Assembly (NCBI RefSeq): GCF_021568285.1
Contig: NZ_JAKGTQ010000002.1
Coordinates: forward strand, 1 to 64,000
Direction: 5' to 3'
From: Rheinheimera sp. UJ63
Lineage (GTDB): Bacteria; Pseudomonadota; Gammaproteobacteria; Enterobacterales; Alteromonadaceae
Length of the DNA: 64,000 bases
Part shown: in pieces, positions 46,484-56,258 of the stretch
Layout of the letters: each line of letters opens with the position of its first letter
Position numbering within the stretch: the first letter of the stretch is position 1
The notes under the pieces: generated by a model
What the model was told of the DNA's origin: nothing
Database searches by the model: none
The model's input: only the letters and a program-made list of their open reading frames with translations
Position numbers and translations under genes: made by a program

Positions 46484-47620
46484 ATGACGGCCGTTAATCA
46501 TGCACAACAAGCACTGCAACCGTTGCGCGAGCAAATCGATACTATTGATGCTGAACTAGTCAGGCTATTAGCGGCACGCGCTAAAGTGACTGCGCAGGTC
46601 GGGCAGGTGAAGCAGCATTTCGCCTTACCGGTATACGTACCTGAGCGCGAGCATGAACTATTAACGGCGCGTCGCGAGCAAGCTATTGCCGAGCAGGTCT
46701 CGCCCGAGCTGGTTGAAGATGTGCTGCGGCGCATCATGCGCGAATCTTATGCCACACAAGACATCAGCTTTGTTTGTTGTCGCCAGGGCGGTGGTAAGGT
46801 GGTGGTAGTCGGAGGTGCTGGGGCGCTCGGTGCGCGTTTTGTCAGTTTATTTGCGCGTTCTGGCTATCAAGTGGTGGTGTTAGAGCAACAGGATTGGCCA
46901 GAAGCCGCCAGCTTATGTGCTGATGCAGCCTTGGTGTTAATGGCGGTGCCCATTACTTTAACGGCGCAGTTGATTGCAAAATTACCGGCTTTGCCAAGCG
47001 ATTGTGTGCTAGCAGACTTAACCAGTATCAAAGACAAGCCCTTGCAAGCGATGTTGACGCAGCATGCCGGGCCTGTCGTGGGTTTACATCCGATGTTCGG
47101 CCCGGATATTACGAATTTAGTGAAGCAAGTGGTGGTGGTCTGTCACGGCCGAGCTGAACAGCAATATCAATGGTTACTGCAACAATTAACGGTTTGGGGT
47201 GCAGAACTTGCCGAGGAACAGGCCACTGCGCATGACAGTGCTATGCAACTGATCCAAGCGATGCGTCACTTCTCATCTTTGGTTTATGGCGTACATTTAG
47301 CCGAAGAAAAAGCGGATTTGCAGCAGCTGCTGGCCATGAGCTCACCCATTTATCGGTTAGAGTTGGCAATGATTGGCCGTTTGTTTGCACAAAATGCCGA
47401 GTTATATGCCGATATTATGCTGTCATCTAGTGATGTTGCCAGCCTATTATCACGCTATCAGCAGCGTTTTGGTCAGTTATTAGCCTTGTTGCAAGCCAAT
47501 GATAAAGCCGGTTTGATGGCCGAATTTGCCAAAGGGCAACAGTTTTTTGGTGATTTAGCAGGGCAGTTTTTGCACGAGAGCAAACAGCTGTTACAAAAAG
47601 CCGCGGATGGTCGCAGCTAA
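46484..47620 (+). CDS. tyrA: Chorismate mutase / prephenate dehydrogenase
   Basis: 378 residues, a fused T-protein: chorismate mutase at about 10-90 (REQIDTIDAELVRLLAARAKV) and an NAD-binding prephenate dehydrogenase from about 105 (VVGGAGALGARFVSLFARSGY; GLHPMFGPD). It converts chorismate to 4-hydroxyphenylpyruvate for tyrosine. ATG 46484 starts five bases after the aroF stop; the longer frame from 46409 overlaps aroF and is not needed. Confidence 0.95.
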   Translation: MTAVNHAQQALQPLREQIDTIDAELVRLLAARAKVTAQVGQVKQHFALPVYVPEREHELLTARREQAIAEQVSPELVEDVLRRIMRESYATQDISFVCCRQGGGKVVVVGGAGALGARFVSLFARSGYQVVVLEQQDWPEAASLCADAALVLMAVPITLTAQLIAKLPALPSDCVLADLTSIKDKPLQAMLTQHAGPVVGLHPMFGPDITNLVKQVVVVCHGRAEQQYQWLLQQLTVWGAELAEEQATAHDSAMQLIQAMRHFSSLVYGVHLAEEKADLQQLLAMSSPIYRLELAMIGRLFAQNAELYADIMLSSSDVASLLSRYQQRFGQLLALLQANDKAGLMAEFAKGQQFFGDLAGQFLHESKQLLQKAADGRS

Positions 47621-47645
47621 AGGTAACAGCAGTAAATTGCCAATG

Positions 47646-47676
47646 AACCCAGCGAGTTAGCGCTGGGTTTATGTTT
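47646..47676 (+). terminator. Terminator of aroF-tyrA
   Basis: AACCCAGCG (47646-47654) and CGCTGGGTT (47661-47669) form a nine-base perfect stem with a six-base loop followed by a T-rich tail. The tail overlaps the stop codon of the convergent LOG-family gene. Confidence 0.8.
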
Positions 47677-48559
47677 CTGTGTTAGCCAGACCATAAAAAT
47701 GATAGATAATTTCCCACGCCTGCTCAGGTGTATCTACAAATTGTATTAACTCGAGATCTTCTGGGCTAATTAAGCCTTCTTCTGCCAGCATGTCAAAATT
47801 GATTAAACGCTGCCAAAACGCTTTATCGTATAAAATTACCGGTACGCGTTTGGCTTTACGAGTTTGAATCAGTGTCAGGGTTTCAAACAACTCATCTAAA
47901 GTGCCAAAGCCCCCCGGAAAGGCCACTAACGCCTGCGCCCGCTGTAAAAAGTGCATTTTGCGGATGGCAAAATAGTGAAACTGGAAACACAGTTCAGGCG
48001 TGATATAGGGGTTTGGATGTTGCTCTTTGGGTAAAACAATATTTAAACCAATGCTTTTACCATTGGCATCCATCGCACCACGATTGGCGGCTTCCATCAC
48101 ACCTGGGCCGCCGCCGCTGATAATCATTAAGCCTGTTGCGGGATGCTTGCCATTGTGTGTGGTGACGATGCGAGCAAATGCTTGCGAGGCTGCATAGTAC
48201 TGACTGTTCCTCACATCGCGTTGCGCTTGCTGCAGTGCACTCACAGCGTCAGCGGTATGTTCTTGCCCCGCATAGCGTTGTTCAACCTCTGCCAGTTGAC
48301 TTGCTGCAACACTCGGTGACAGAAAACGGGCACTGCCAAATACGACGATAGTGGCATTAATGCCGTGCTGCTCAAGTACCATCTGTGGTTTTAAATATTC
48401 TAACTGCAGACGAACATGGCGCAGCTCGTCTTGCATTAAAAAACCATTGTCAGCGAAGGCGAGCTTAAAGGAATTATGATCTTGTAATTGCGTGATCGCA
48501 TCTAATGATTCTTGAGCACTGGCAAAATGGCGTTTATATAAGGTACTGTTTTCCGACAT
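47669..48559 (-). CDS. LOG-family (TIGR00730-type) nucleotide hydrolase
   Basis: 296 residues with a Rossmann-like LOG core: SGGGPGVMEAANRGA, RKMHFLQRA and PGGFGTLDELFETLTLIQT. Family members cleave nucleoside 5'-monophosphates (cytokinin-activating LOG, bacterial PpnN-like); older notes call them lysine decarboxylases without basis. The N-terminal 90 residues are helical and less conserved. It is divergent from the Na/Pi cotransporter gene. The substrate is not known. Confidence 0.82.
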   Translation of the reverse strand: MSENSTLYKRHFASAQESLDAITQLQDHNSFKLAFADNGFLMQDELRHVRLQLEYLKPQMVLEQHGINATIVVFGSARFLSPSVAASQLAEVEQRYAGQEHTADAVSALQQAQRDVRNSQYYAASQAFARIVTTHNGKHPATGLMIISGGGPGVMEAANRGAMDANGKSIGLNIVLPKEQHPNPYITPELCFQFHYFAIRKMHFLQRAQALVAFPGGFGTLDELFETLTLIQTRKAKRVPVILYDKAFWQRLINFDMLAEEGLISPEDLELIQFVDTPEQAWEIIYHFYGLANTET

Positions 48560-48662
48560 ACTGAAAACCCCTGAGGAAAAATTATTTTCTGTTAAGAGTA
48601 CACATAGTACCGCGCGAACAGGTTAAAGTGGTGTTATAACAAATAAAAAAATTAGGACAGCT

Positions 48663-50267
48663 ATGTGGTCAGATATTTTAGTGACCTTTGGTGCGCTAGG
48701 GATCTTACTGTTAGGGATGGACTGGCTTAGTAAAGGTTTAAAAACGGCAGCCGGGCCAGCATTAATGCAGTTTTTACAACGTTGGACCACCAAACCTTGG
48801 CAAGGCTTAGTGTTTGGCACAGCGGCTACGGTTGCGGTGCAATCCTCAACGGTCATCACCATTACCACCATTGGTTTTGTTAATGCGGGTATTTTATCTT
48901 TGCAAAATGCTGCCTTTGTCATTTACGGCAGTAATGTGGGGACATCATTAACCGGCTGGTTTGTGGCGCTAATTGGTCTACAATTTAAGATAGAAGTGTT
49001 TGCGTTACCCTTAGTCGGCCTAGGCGCGATGCTTAAACTGTTTACGAAGACAGTAAAAAAGCAAGGCGTGGGTGAAGCGTTAGTCGGTTTCGGTTTTTTC
49101 TTTTTAGGGCTGGGGTTTTTAAAAGAAGGTTTTAATGCTGTTTTTCTCGATATTGAATTTTCAGCGTTAAGCCAATGGGGCTTATGGGGCATATTGTTAG
49201 GGGTGGCATTAGGCACGTTATTAAGTGTGTTAATGCAAGCGTCTATAGCGGTGATTGCCTTAGTGATTACCGCAGTGTCTGCAGGTGTTCTTCCGTTATC
49301 GTTAGCGGCGGCTTTTGTTATTGGCGCTAACCTTGGCACCACTTCAACCGCCATCATGTCAACTTTAGCGGCCACGGCACAGGCTAAACGCTTAGCGCTA
49401 TTGCATGTGATTTTTAATGTGATAACCGGTGTGGTTGCGGTATTGCTGATCAGCCCTTTGTTATGGCTTATTTTGCAACTGCAGCAGGCGTTATTTCACG
49501 ACCCAAACCCCGCCATCAGCTTGGCCTTGTTTCATACGCTATTTAATGTGCTGGGTGTACTGTTAATGTGGCCTTTAACCGCTCGCTTGGTGCTTTTTTT
49601 AAATGGCCGTTTTCGACAGCACAGCCCCGGCCAATTACGCATGTTAGATGCGTCTAGTTTAAGTATTCCGTCGGTTGCGATTAAAAGTTTGGTTATGGAA
49701 ACACTGCATGTTGGCCAACTGATTAGTCAGCAAGCCTTGATGTTGCATGCTGATACACCTCAAGCCAGTGCGGGCTTAAATAACATCAAGCAATTACAAA
49801 CCGAGCTGAACAGTTATTTATTAAAATTGGGTAAAAGTGAATTATCCGCCGCCGAGTCTAAAGCGTTAAATGAACTTATTAAAAATCAAATGCGCTTAGA
49901 AATGACGATTCAATTGCTACCGCAGCTTGCTAAGCAATTAACCAGCAATGCGACTGCGTTTGTGCCGGAACAAACGTTATGGCAACAATTACAACAGGCG
50001 CATTGGCCAGAAGATGCCGCCAAAGTGCGCAGTTGCTATCGGGATTTAATGAAACAACGCCAAAAAATTAAAGAACAATTGTATCTATTGGTACTGACCG
50101 AACGCGTGAGTACCGACAATGGTGGCGATCAGCTGTTACGAATTGCGGAATTACGCCGCTTTAATCAACAACTGACCAAAGCCATGCTCTCGTTAGGTGC
50201 GCTACTAACCACAACAGACGGGCCGACATCCCAACAAGAACAAGAGGAACACAGTCATGCCAGTTAA
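48663..50267 (+). CDS. Na/Pi-cotransporter family membrane protein
   Basis: 534 residues. Two inverted membrane repeats carry the family's QSSTV (AVQSSTVITI) and its degenerate partner (LMQASIAVIA), followed by a cytoplasmic PhoU-like helical tail from about 340. The family imports phosphate with sodium in an inner-membrane setting; YjbB of E. coli exports it. AGGA lies five bases before ATG 48663. It overlaps the next gene by 11 bases. Confidence 0.88.
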   Translation: MWSDILVTFGALGILLLGMDWLSKGLKTAAGPALMQFLQRWTTKPWQGLVFGTAATVAVQSSTVITITTIGFVNAGILSLQNAAFVIYGSNVGTSLTGWFVALIGLQFKIEVFALPLVGLGAMLKLFTKTVKKQGVGEALVGFGFFFLGLGFLKEGFNAVFLDIEFSALSQWGLWGILLGVALGTLLSVLMQASIAVIALVITAVSAGVLPLSLAAAFVIGANLGTTSTAIMSTLAATAQAKRLALLHVIFNVITGVVAVLLISPLLWLILQLQQALFHDPNPAISLALFHTLFNVLGVLLMWPLTARLVLFLNGRFRQHSPGQLRMLDASSLSIPSVAIKSLVMETLHVGQLISQQALMLHADTPQASAGLNNIKQLQTELNSYLLKLGKSELSAAESKALNELIKNQMRLEMTIQLLPQLAKQLTSNATAFVPEQTLWQQLQQAHWPEDAAKVRSCYRDLMKQRQKIKEQLYLLVLTERVSTDNGGDQLLRIAELRRFNQQLTKAMLSLGALLTTTDGPTSQQEQEEHSHAS

Positions 50268-51663
50268 TGCCAGTTTGACCTTCATCGGTGCTGCTCAGCA
50301 AGTCACCGGCTCCTGTTATCTGATCAAGTTACCTCATCAGCAGCTATTACTCGAATGTGGCATGGTACAAGGCCATGATCAGGTTAAGGAATGGCACAAG
50401 TTTCGTTTTCCTTTTAATGCCAAAGACATTGATGCGGTGGTGTTATCTCACGCACACATCGATCACAGTGGTTTATTACCCTTGTTAGTTTCTAAAGGGT
50501 TTCATGGCAAAATTTATTGCACACCGGGCACGGCTGATATTTTACCGGTGCTACTGAAAGATTCGGTTAACTTATATTTAAAAGATTTGGAATGGCAAAA
50601 TAAAAAAGCGGTGCGTGCGGGTAAAAAGCCGCAATCCCCGGTGATGTCGGTGAAGGATGTTGAGCGTGTGGTGGATTTGATTGTGGAGTTACCCTACAGC
50701 AAACGCGGTTTCCCGCTCGATGGCGTAGAGCTGGAGTTTGCTGATGCGGGGCATATTTTAGGCTCGGCCATTGTGCAACTGTGGTTGAAGGGAAAACAAG
50801 CCATGCGCAAGTTGGTGTTCTCTGGCGATCTTGGCAACCCTGCTACGGTACTGTTACCGCCGGCTACGGATATTGGTCAAGCTGATATCGTGTTAATGGA
50901 AAGTACTTATGGTAATCGTGATCACCAACCACTAGCCGATACCATTGAAGAGCTCGCTGCAGCACTTGAACAAGCCTATAACGAAAATGGTAATGTCTTT
51001 ATCCCCGCCTTTGCTTTAGGGCGCTCGCAAGAGATTTTGTATTATCTCGCCTTGCTCTTTAAACAAGGCCGTTTAAAGCAACGTATGGTGTTTTTAGACA
51101 GCCCAATGGCCATTAGCATTACCAAGATCTATAACGAGTACTTACATCGCCTTGATCAAGCCGATTTAGATAAAATTGGTTACAAACCGGGCATGACGCT
51201 GCAACAATTACTGCCGATTTTGAAATTATCAGAAACCGTTGAAGATTCGATGGCGATTAATCGGATCAGCCAAGGGGCGATTATTATTGCGGGAAGCGGT
51301 ATGTGTAATGGTGGTCGTATTGTGCACCACTTAAAACATAACCTCTGGAAAAATACCAATCACCTTATCTTTATCGGCTTTCAAGCCCGAGGTACTTTAG
51401 GTCGGCGGCTGGTTGACGGCGAAAAACGTGTGAAAATGTTTGGGCAAGATATCGTGGTGAAAGCCAATGTTCATACTATTGGCGGCTTTTCGGCACATGC
51501 AGGGCAAAGCGAGTTATTAGCATGGGCTAAAGCCATTACGGGTCAACCCGATTTTTACTTAATCCATGGTGAGCCAGAGGCGCAATTGGTTTTACAAGAA
51601 AAGTTAGCCGAGCTCGGTATTGCTTCGCAAATTCCGGCGAAAGGCGATAGCTTCGATTTCTAA
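50257..51663 (+). CDS. Beta-CASP metallo-beta-lactamase-fold RNA hydrolase
   Basis: 468 residues. The metal motif SHAHIDHSG, LMESTYGNRDH, and beta-CASP features (RSQEILYYL; GSGMCNGGRI; GGFSAHAGQSELLAW) place it with CPSF-73/YsiA-like metallo-hydrolases, many of which are RNases. It is probably a cytoplasmic RNA-processing enzyme. ATG 50257 lies inside the end of the preceding transporter gene, so the two are co-translated. A link between the two functions is not evident. Confidence 0.88.
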   Translation: MPVNASLTFIGAAQQVTGSCYLIKLPHQQLLLECGMVQGHDQVKEWHKFRFPFNAKDIDAVVLSHAHIDHSGLLPLLVSKGFHGKIYCTPGTADILPVLLKDSVNLYLKDLEWQNKKAVRAGKKPQSPVMSVKDVERVVDLIVELPYSKRGFPLDGVELEFADAGHILGSAIVQLWLKGKQAMRKLVFSGDLGNPATVLLPPATDIGQADIVLMESTYGNRDHQPLADTIEELAAALEQAYNENGNVFIPAFALGRSQEILYYLALLFKQGRLKQRMVFLDSPMAISITKIYNEYLHRLDQADLDKIGYKPGMTLQQLLPILKLSETVEDSMAINRISQGAIIIAGSGMCNGGRIVHHLKHNLWKNTNHLIFIGFQARGTLGRRLVDGEKRVKMFGQDIVVKANVHTIGGFSAHAGQSELLAWAKAITGQPDFYLIHGEPEAQLVLQEKLAELGIASQIPAKGDSFDF

Positions 51664-51772
51664 CGGAGTTTACGACAAGCAGAGGCAGCCACTGTTGCAA
51701 ATGCCCGTCAGTTAATGCTGTTTAATAACACACTACACTGCTCGGCATTCGCTCAAGTGGCTGTTTTATCAT

Positions 51773-52924
51773 TTAACTTTCAGGTTGCGTTGGCGTGATA
51801 TCATCGCTTGGATAGCAACCCAGTACCTTGATAAATTTTGTCAGGTTATTTAACTCTTCTAGTGCGCGTGTCATGGCGTAGTCGTTCAGATTGGCAGAAA
51901 CATCCACATAAAACATTTCTTCCCACGGGTTGCCGTTGATCGGGCGCGATTCTAATTTACTCATACTAATGCCATGCTGCTTTAACACTAGCAAGGCTTC
52001 TACCAGTGCACCGGGTTGCTGCCCGGTATACATAATAAAAGTGGTTTTTGCTGGGATGGCTTTGGCAACATTGACCGATTTACGGGCGACCACGATAAAG
52101 CGGCTGATATTGGCTTTTTGATTGGCTAATTGGCGTGTCAGTACTTCTAAACCATAGAGTTTGCCGCCTTCTTCGCCACCAATAGCAATAATGCTAGGAT
52201 CCTGTAACTCTTTTACTTTGGCAAACGCGGCGGAAGAGCTTTCACAGTAGTCTATTTTCACGTTCGTTAAACCGAGTAAAAACTGACTACACTGCGCAAT
52301 CACTTGCGGATGAGAACACACTTGGCGGATTTTCGTGAGATCGGTACCCGGTAAGCCGAGTAAGCAATGTTCAATGGGGTGCGTGAGTTCACCTACAATG
52401 GATAAACGGGTATGTTGTAAGATGTCATACACTTCGTTAATTGAACCTGACGAGGTATTCTCAATCGGTAATACCGCATAGTCGGCATGGCCGGTTTCTA
52501 CCGCTTTGACAATTTCATTAAAGCTATCGCAGCCTAATTCGATAATACGCTCAGCGCGACGGGTAAAGTATTTTTGGGTTGCCCAGTAACTGTATGAGCC
52601 TTGCCCGCCTAAAAACGCCACTCTCACTACTGGGGAATTATCACCGTTTAATTGGCCTTGCACTTTAGCTTGTTGCTGTAATACCGAGTCTTCAATCACA
52701 ACTTGAAATAACCGCGTAACATAGTGTGCATCGAGTTCCAGCGATTTGCCTTTTTCAATCAGCGACAATAATAATTCTTGCTCGCGTTGTTGATCGCGAA
52801 TGGGTTTATTTTGGGATAGCTTTGCTTCTGCCACGGCCAGTGCCAACTTGCGACGTTTAGACAGCAAGCTCAATAATTGCTGATCAGTTTCACTAATCGC
52901 AGTGCGGATCTCATTTAATTCCAT
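51773..52924 (-). CDS. pheA: Chorismate mutase / prephenate dehydratase
   Basis: 383 residues, a fused P-protein: chorismate mutase at about 1-90, prephenate dehydratase at about 105-285 (FLGGQGSYSYWAT; ENTSSGSINEVYD) and a C-terminal ACT domain whose ESRP motif binds phenylalanine. It makes phenylpyruvate, and is feedback inhibited by Phe in the family. ATG 52924 has GAGG six bases upstream; the longer frame to 53014 runs back through the attenuator and is rejected. Expression is controlled by a Phe-leader attenuator at 52966-53081. Confidence 0.96.
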   Translation of the reverse strand: MELNEIRTAISETDQQLLSLLSKRRKLALAVAEAKLSQNKPIRDQQREQELLLSLIEKGKSLELDAHYVTRLFQVVIEDSVLQQQAKVQGQLNGDNSPVVRVAFLGGQGSYSYWATQKYFTRRAERIIELGCDSFNEIVKAVETGHADYAVLPIENTSSGSINEVYDILQHTRLSIVGELTHPIEHCLLGLPGTDLTKIRQVCSHPQVIAQCSQFLLGLTNVKIDYCESSSAAFAKVKELQDPSIIAIGGEEGGKLYGLEVLTRQLANQKANISRFIVVARKSVNVAKAIPAKTTFIMYTGQQPGALVEALLVLKQHGISMSKLESRPINGNPWEEMFYVDVSANLNDYAMTRALEELNNLTKFIKVLGCYPSDDITPTQPES

Positions 52925-52965
52925 ATTTGGCCTCGTGCTACACCTATGTTTAAGGGTCAACTTGC

Positions 52966-52995
52966 AAAAAAAAACCTCCCGAGTGGGGAGGTTTT
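52966..52995 (-). terminator. Attenuator terminator of pheA
   Basis: On the minus strand, a ten-base perfect stem (arms 52986-52995 and 52971-52980) with a five-base loop runs into T from 52974 down to 52966. A GGGAGGT stretch at 53023-53029 on the same strand can pair instead with the first arm (52986-52992) to form the antiterminator, and a further upstream segment (53036-53048) can pair with it when the leader is not stalled. Confidence 0.88.
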
Positions 52996-53033
52996 GGGCT
53001 TTTCGTGCGTGCACGCTCAGCTACCTCCCAATG

Positions 53034-53081
53034 TTAGGGGGTAAAGCTAAAAAAACCGAGCGAGCAAATCATCATATTCAT
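53034..53081 (-). CDS. pheL: Phe operon leader peptide
   Basis: A 15-codon frame, MNMMICSLGFFSFTP, contains three Phe codons at positions 10, 11 and 13, close to its stop, and is preceded by AAGGTG. It lies 39 bases before the first arm of the attenuator terminator. A ribosome that stalls at the Phe codons when Phe-tRNA is scarce would free the antiterminator. The E. coli PheL is likewise 15 residues and Phe-rich. It starts only 34 bases after the stop of the acylase gene, with which it shares the strand. Confidence 0.85.
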   Translation of the reverse strand: MNMMICSLGFFSFTP

Positions 53082-53114
53082 GTTGCACACCTTAATCCGT
53101 CTGGATGGCTAAAG

Positions 53115-55463
53115 TCAAGGGTTAGGTATTAACTGTTGTTGATATTTTTCTGGCCCAGGTAAAAAGGGCAAAGCAACTTCGGCTAGCCAATAAGGATGAT
53201 CGCTACGATAAAAAGGGGAAAGGGGGTGACCGGATTGACCACTGCTGATCACTAAGACGCCTAATTCTTCAAAACCAGGTGCAACCACCATTCTTTGCGA
53301 TTGACCAAAAGCCGGATGTTGCACCTTTGGCATATGACTATCACCCGATAGCGGCGTATCGGCCATATTGAGCCAGTGGCCAATCAGCGGAATGGCGCCA
53401 GACAAAGGATGTTTAATTTTACTGGTATTACGCGTGCCCCAGTTGGCTTGGGTTAAGCTACCGTATTGTGCTTGGATATTCTGCTTGGTTTGCTTGGCTG
53501 CGCTTAACAGTAAATCCTGCCAGCTTTGATAGTTGGGCGGTAAGGTGTCAGCGCGATTTGCCGCAAGCATTAACCAAAATGGCGTTTCCATTGAATATTT
53601 TAGATCACTGCTGCGACTGCCCACGTGTTCTAATAAGGCTGATAGGGGCGCAAAGGTCAGTTCTAGCGTAGTTAAACGAAATTGCCGAAGCAAAGTGTAA
53701 CCGACATCATTCACATCCGCTTTTAAGCTAGACTGCGCAATCAGCTGGCGAAACTCGGTTAATTGATACTGCTCACTGCGCTCAGGCGTTAGGGTATCGA
53801 GTAATAACGCCTGCCACGGCTGCAATAAATGCGCTTGGGTATCCAGCTGGATTTGATGTAGCGCCAATTCATCCGCTTGGGGCAGTGCAGTTAACGCATC
53901 GGCTATTTGTTTACCTCTTGCGCCTAAATCATAGCCGCCATTTCCTAACAGCTTATAAAACTCGCCACCTACGGTGCGAGCATTCGCAGACCACAACCGA
54001 CCTGACGTTGGGTTGAGGAGTTGCGGATAAGCGGCCGCCTCTAACAGCTCGCCCCAATAGTTATCACCCTTGCTCCAATCCTGAGCGGTATCCCAATCGG
54101 CCACATGTCGCTTGCGCATTGGACCAAATATAGACCAGCCAATATGACCTTGTTGGTCGGCAACTAACACGTTTTGTGCGGGAATACCCATAGTATTAGC
54201 AAAACGCAACACTTCGGCCGCAGACTCAGCTTGTTCTAAATAACGTAAGTTCAGATTCACCGCTTGCTGATCATGCGCTATCCAACGCAGAGCATAAGGT
54301 TGGCCATCCGCAAAGGGGATAAGCGGGCCCCATTCGGTTTGTTTGATTAATAGTGAATGCGCTGGCGCGTCGCGAATGGTAATGCGCTCAGTGATGTACT
54401 CAAGAGGTTGCCAGCCGTTGGGGCTGAGATACTGCTGTTTATCATCAGACAGGGTTAGGCTGATTAAATCATGCCAATCGGCTGTACTATTGGTAAAACC
54501 CCACGCAATTTTGCCATTACTACCGACCACAATCGCCGGTGTACCGGGTAAACTTAAACCCGTGACTTGTTGCGTTTGCTGATCTTCAACCCAATTTAAT
54601 TGCGTTTTGAACCAGACGCCTGGCACCCTTAGCGATAAATGCATATCATCAGCCAAAATGGCTGCGCCATGCCCGGTTAAGTGGCCGGCAACCGCAAAAT
54701 TATTACTGCCTAAATCGACTGCGTCAGCCGGTGTGCATTCAATACAACTTAATTGCTGTTGTAAAACACTGGGATACGGTGAGCTAGGTAGGGCAATGGC
54801 TTGCTGTTCGCTACCATCAATGGCCGCTTGCCACTGTGGGCTATGCTGTTGCAAAAACTGATACCAGTCTTGTGGTAACGCGGCTTTTAATTTGGTCATC
54901 GCATAATCATCACGCCCCATTTTACCCTGTAAATCTAGGTACATACTGTAAATGACTAACAGACTATCTTGCTCTAACCAAGGCTCGGGCGTCGTTTGTA
55001 ATAACAGATATTCAAAAGGAGGTTGGCGTAAGCGGTTTAAGCCATCGTTAACACCTCGACTGTAAGCGGCTAACAACTCGAGATCTGTCGCCTTAAGCTG
55101 TGTCAGGATATGTTCGGCGCGTTGTCGAAACAGGTGGCGGCGATGGCTGATATCAGTGTTCAGTGCTTGCTGCCCGAATAAAGCCGATAATTCACCGGCT
55201 GCACTGCGCCGTGATAAATCCATTTGAAAGAAACGTTCTTGAGCGTGCGCAAAGCCCAGTGCATAAGCGGTATCTGAACGGTCGGTGGCGTGGATGGTTA
55301 AGTAACCTAGTTGATCGCGCTTTAAACTAACCGGATGTGCTATGGGGGCCTGATAGCGACCGTTATAATCGGGTAAACTGCCGTTAAGCCAATAATAAGC
55401 CACAGCCAATACAATTAATATCACGGCCACGACTAGCGACAACAGCCAGCTGATTATTTTCAT
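53115..55463 (-). CDS. Penicillin acylase-family N-terminal nucleophile hydrolase
   Basis: 782 residues with an N-terminal membrane or signal helix (about 5-25). The family is made as a precursor cut into alpha and beta chains, the beta chain beginning with the catalytic Ser. Here S253 in DLGSNNFAVAG fits. The Asn expected for the oxyanion hole lies further on. Members hydrolyse amides including penicillins and acyl-homoserine lactones, in the periplasm. ATG 55463 is preferred (AGGA seven bases upstream) over TTG 55490. It starts 55 bases from the divergent cytochrome gene. Confidence 0.85.
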   Translation of the reverse strand: MKIISWLLSLVVAVILIVLAVAYYWLNGSLPDYNGRYQAPIAHPVSLKRDQLGYLTIHATDRSDTAYALGFAHAQERFFQMDLSRRSAAGELSALFGQQALNTDISHRRHLFRQRAEHILTQLKATDLELLAAYSRGVNDGLNRLRQPPFEYLLLQTTPEPWLEQDSLLVIYSMYLDLQGKMGRDDYAMTKLKAALPQDWYQFLQQHSPQWQAAIDGSEQQAIALPSSPYPSVLQQQLSCIECTPADAVDLGSNNFAVAGHLTGHGAAILADDMHLSLRVPGVWFKTQLNWVEDQQTQQVTGLSLPGTPAIVVGSNGKIAWGFTNSTADWHDLISLTLSDDKQQYLSPNGWQPLEYITERITIRDAPAHSLLIKQTEWGPLIPFADGQPYALRWIAHDQQAVNLNLRYLEQAESAAEVLRFANTMGIPAQNVLVADQQGHIGWSIFGPMRKRHVADWDTAQDWSKGDNYWGELLEAAAYPQLLNPTSGRLWSANARTVGGEFYKLLGNGGYDLGARGKQIADALTALPQADELALHQIQLDTQAHLLQPWQALLLDTLTPERSEQYQLTEFRQLIAQSSLKADVNDVGYTLLRQFRLTTLELTFAPLSALLEHVGSRSSDLKYSMETPFWLMLAANRADTLPPNYQSWQDLLLSAAKQTKQNIQAQYGSLTQANWGTRNTSKIKHPLSGAIPLIGHWLNMADTPLSGDSHMPKVQHPAFGQSQRMVVAPGFEELGVLVISSGQSGHPLSPFYRSDHPYWLAEVALPFLPGPEKYQQQLIPNP

Positions 55464-55518
55464 TTTTATGTCCTGCTGGTATAAGATCAAAAGGTTAGCA
55501 CAACAAAAGGAAAGTTCA

Positions 55519-56169
55519 ATGTTAAGAAAGATGCAAGTGTGGGATCTCGCCGTCAGGGTATTTCATTGGTCGCAAGTGTTGCTGCTGCTTGGGCTGTGGT
55601 ATACCGGTACCGAAGGTTTGATGGCACAGCATCAATTGTTAGCTTACAGTTTAGCGGCTCTGTTAATCGGGCGCCTGTATTGGGGCTTTTTTGGTAGTAG
55701 TACCGCGCTTTTTCGCAATTTTAGCTATTCACCTCGTGCGGCTTGGCGTTTTTTACGCCAGCCAAAACCGGTGCTTGGTCATAATCCGGCCGGTTCTTAT
55801 ATGATTTTTACGCTGTTAGGCTTATTAACGCTGCAAATTCTCAGTGGCCTAGCCACTTTTGATAACAGCTATATTAGTGACGGCCCTTTAGTTGCACAAT
55901 TGCCTGAAAGTTGGGTGTCGCTGGCTTCTGATGTGCATAAAACCGTAATCGATCTGATTTTAATCGCGGTGTTTGTGCATGTGTTTGCTGCTGTTTGGCA
56001 TAGCTGGCGTCACGACAATGTCATTTTGTCGATGTTCACTGGTAAAAATGAGGTACCTGCAAACGCCATCCCGCAGTTGAAATCAACATGGCGTTATTTT
56101 GTTATCGTGCTACTGGCGCTGCTCGGTTTTTATCTGTGGCAAGGTCGTATTCTTATCTTGTTTCTTTGA
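55519..56169 (+). CDS. Cytochrome b561-type membrane protein
   Basis: 216 residues with about four or five membrane helices and several His that may hold b-type haem (VFHWSQ, DVHKTVIDL, VFVHVFAAVWHSW). It belongs to the cytochrome b561 / Ni-hydrogenase cytb-like group, which passes electrons from the quinone pool to periplasmic partners. AAAGGAAAG lies before ATG 55519. The convergent neighbour is a cytochrome c', which may be its electron partner. Confidence 0.85.
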   Translation: MLRKMQVWDLAVRVFHWSQVLLLLGLWYTGTEGLMAQHQLLAYSLAALLIGRLYWGFFGSSTALFRNFSYSPRAAWRFLRQPKPVLGHNPAGSYMIFTLLGLLTLQILSGLATFDNSYISDGPLVAQLPESWVSLASDVHKTVIDLILIAVFVHVFAAVWHSWRHDNVILSMFTGKNEVPANAIPQLKSTWRYFVIVLLALLGFYLWQGRILILFL

Positions 56170-56187
56170 AAACGTTTACCGTTTAGC

Positions 56188-56233
56188 AAAAAGCCCGCTG
56201 GCATGCGGTTACCACGTGCCAGCGGGCTTTAAA
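56188..56233. terminator. Bidirectional terminator between cytochrome genes
   Basis: AAAGCCCGCTGGCA (56190-56203) and TGCCAGCGGGCTTT (56217-56230) form a 14-base perfect stem with a 13-base loop. T-rich tails lie on both sides, so it should stop transcripts from both convergent genes. Confidence 0.88.
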
Positions 56234-56258
56234 TAATCAGCTGATCAAGCTGAGTTTA

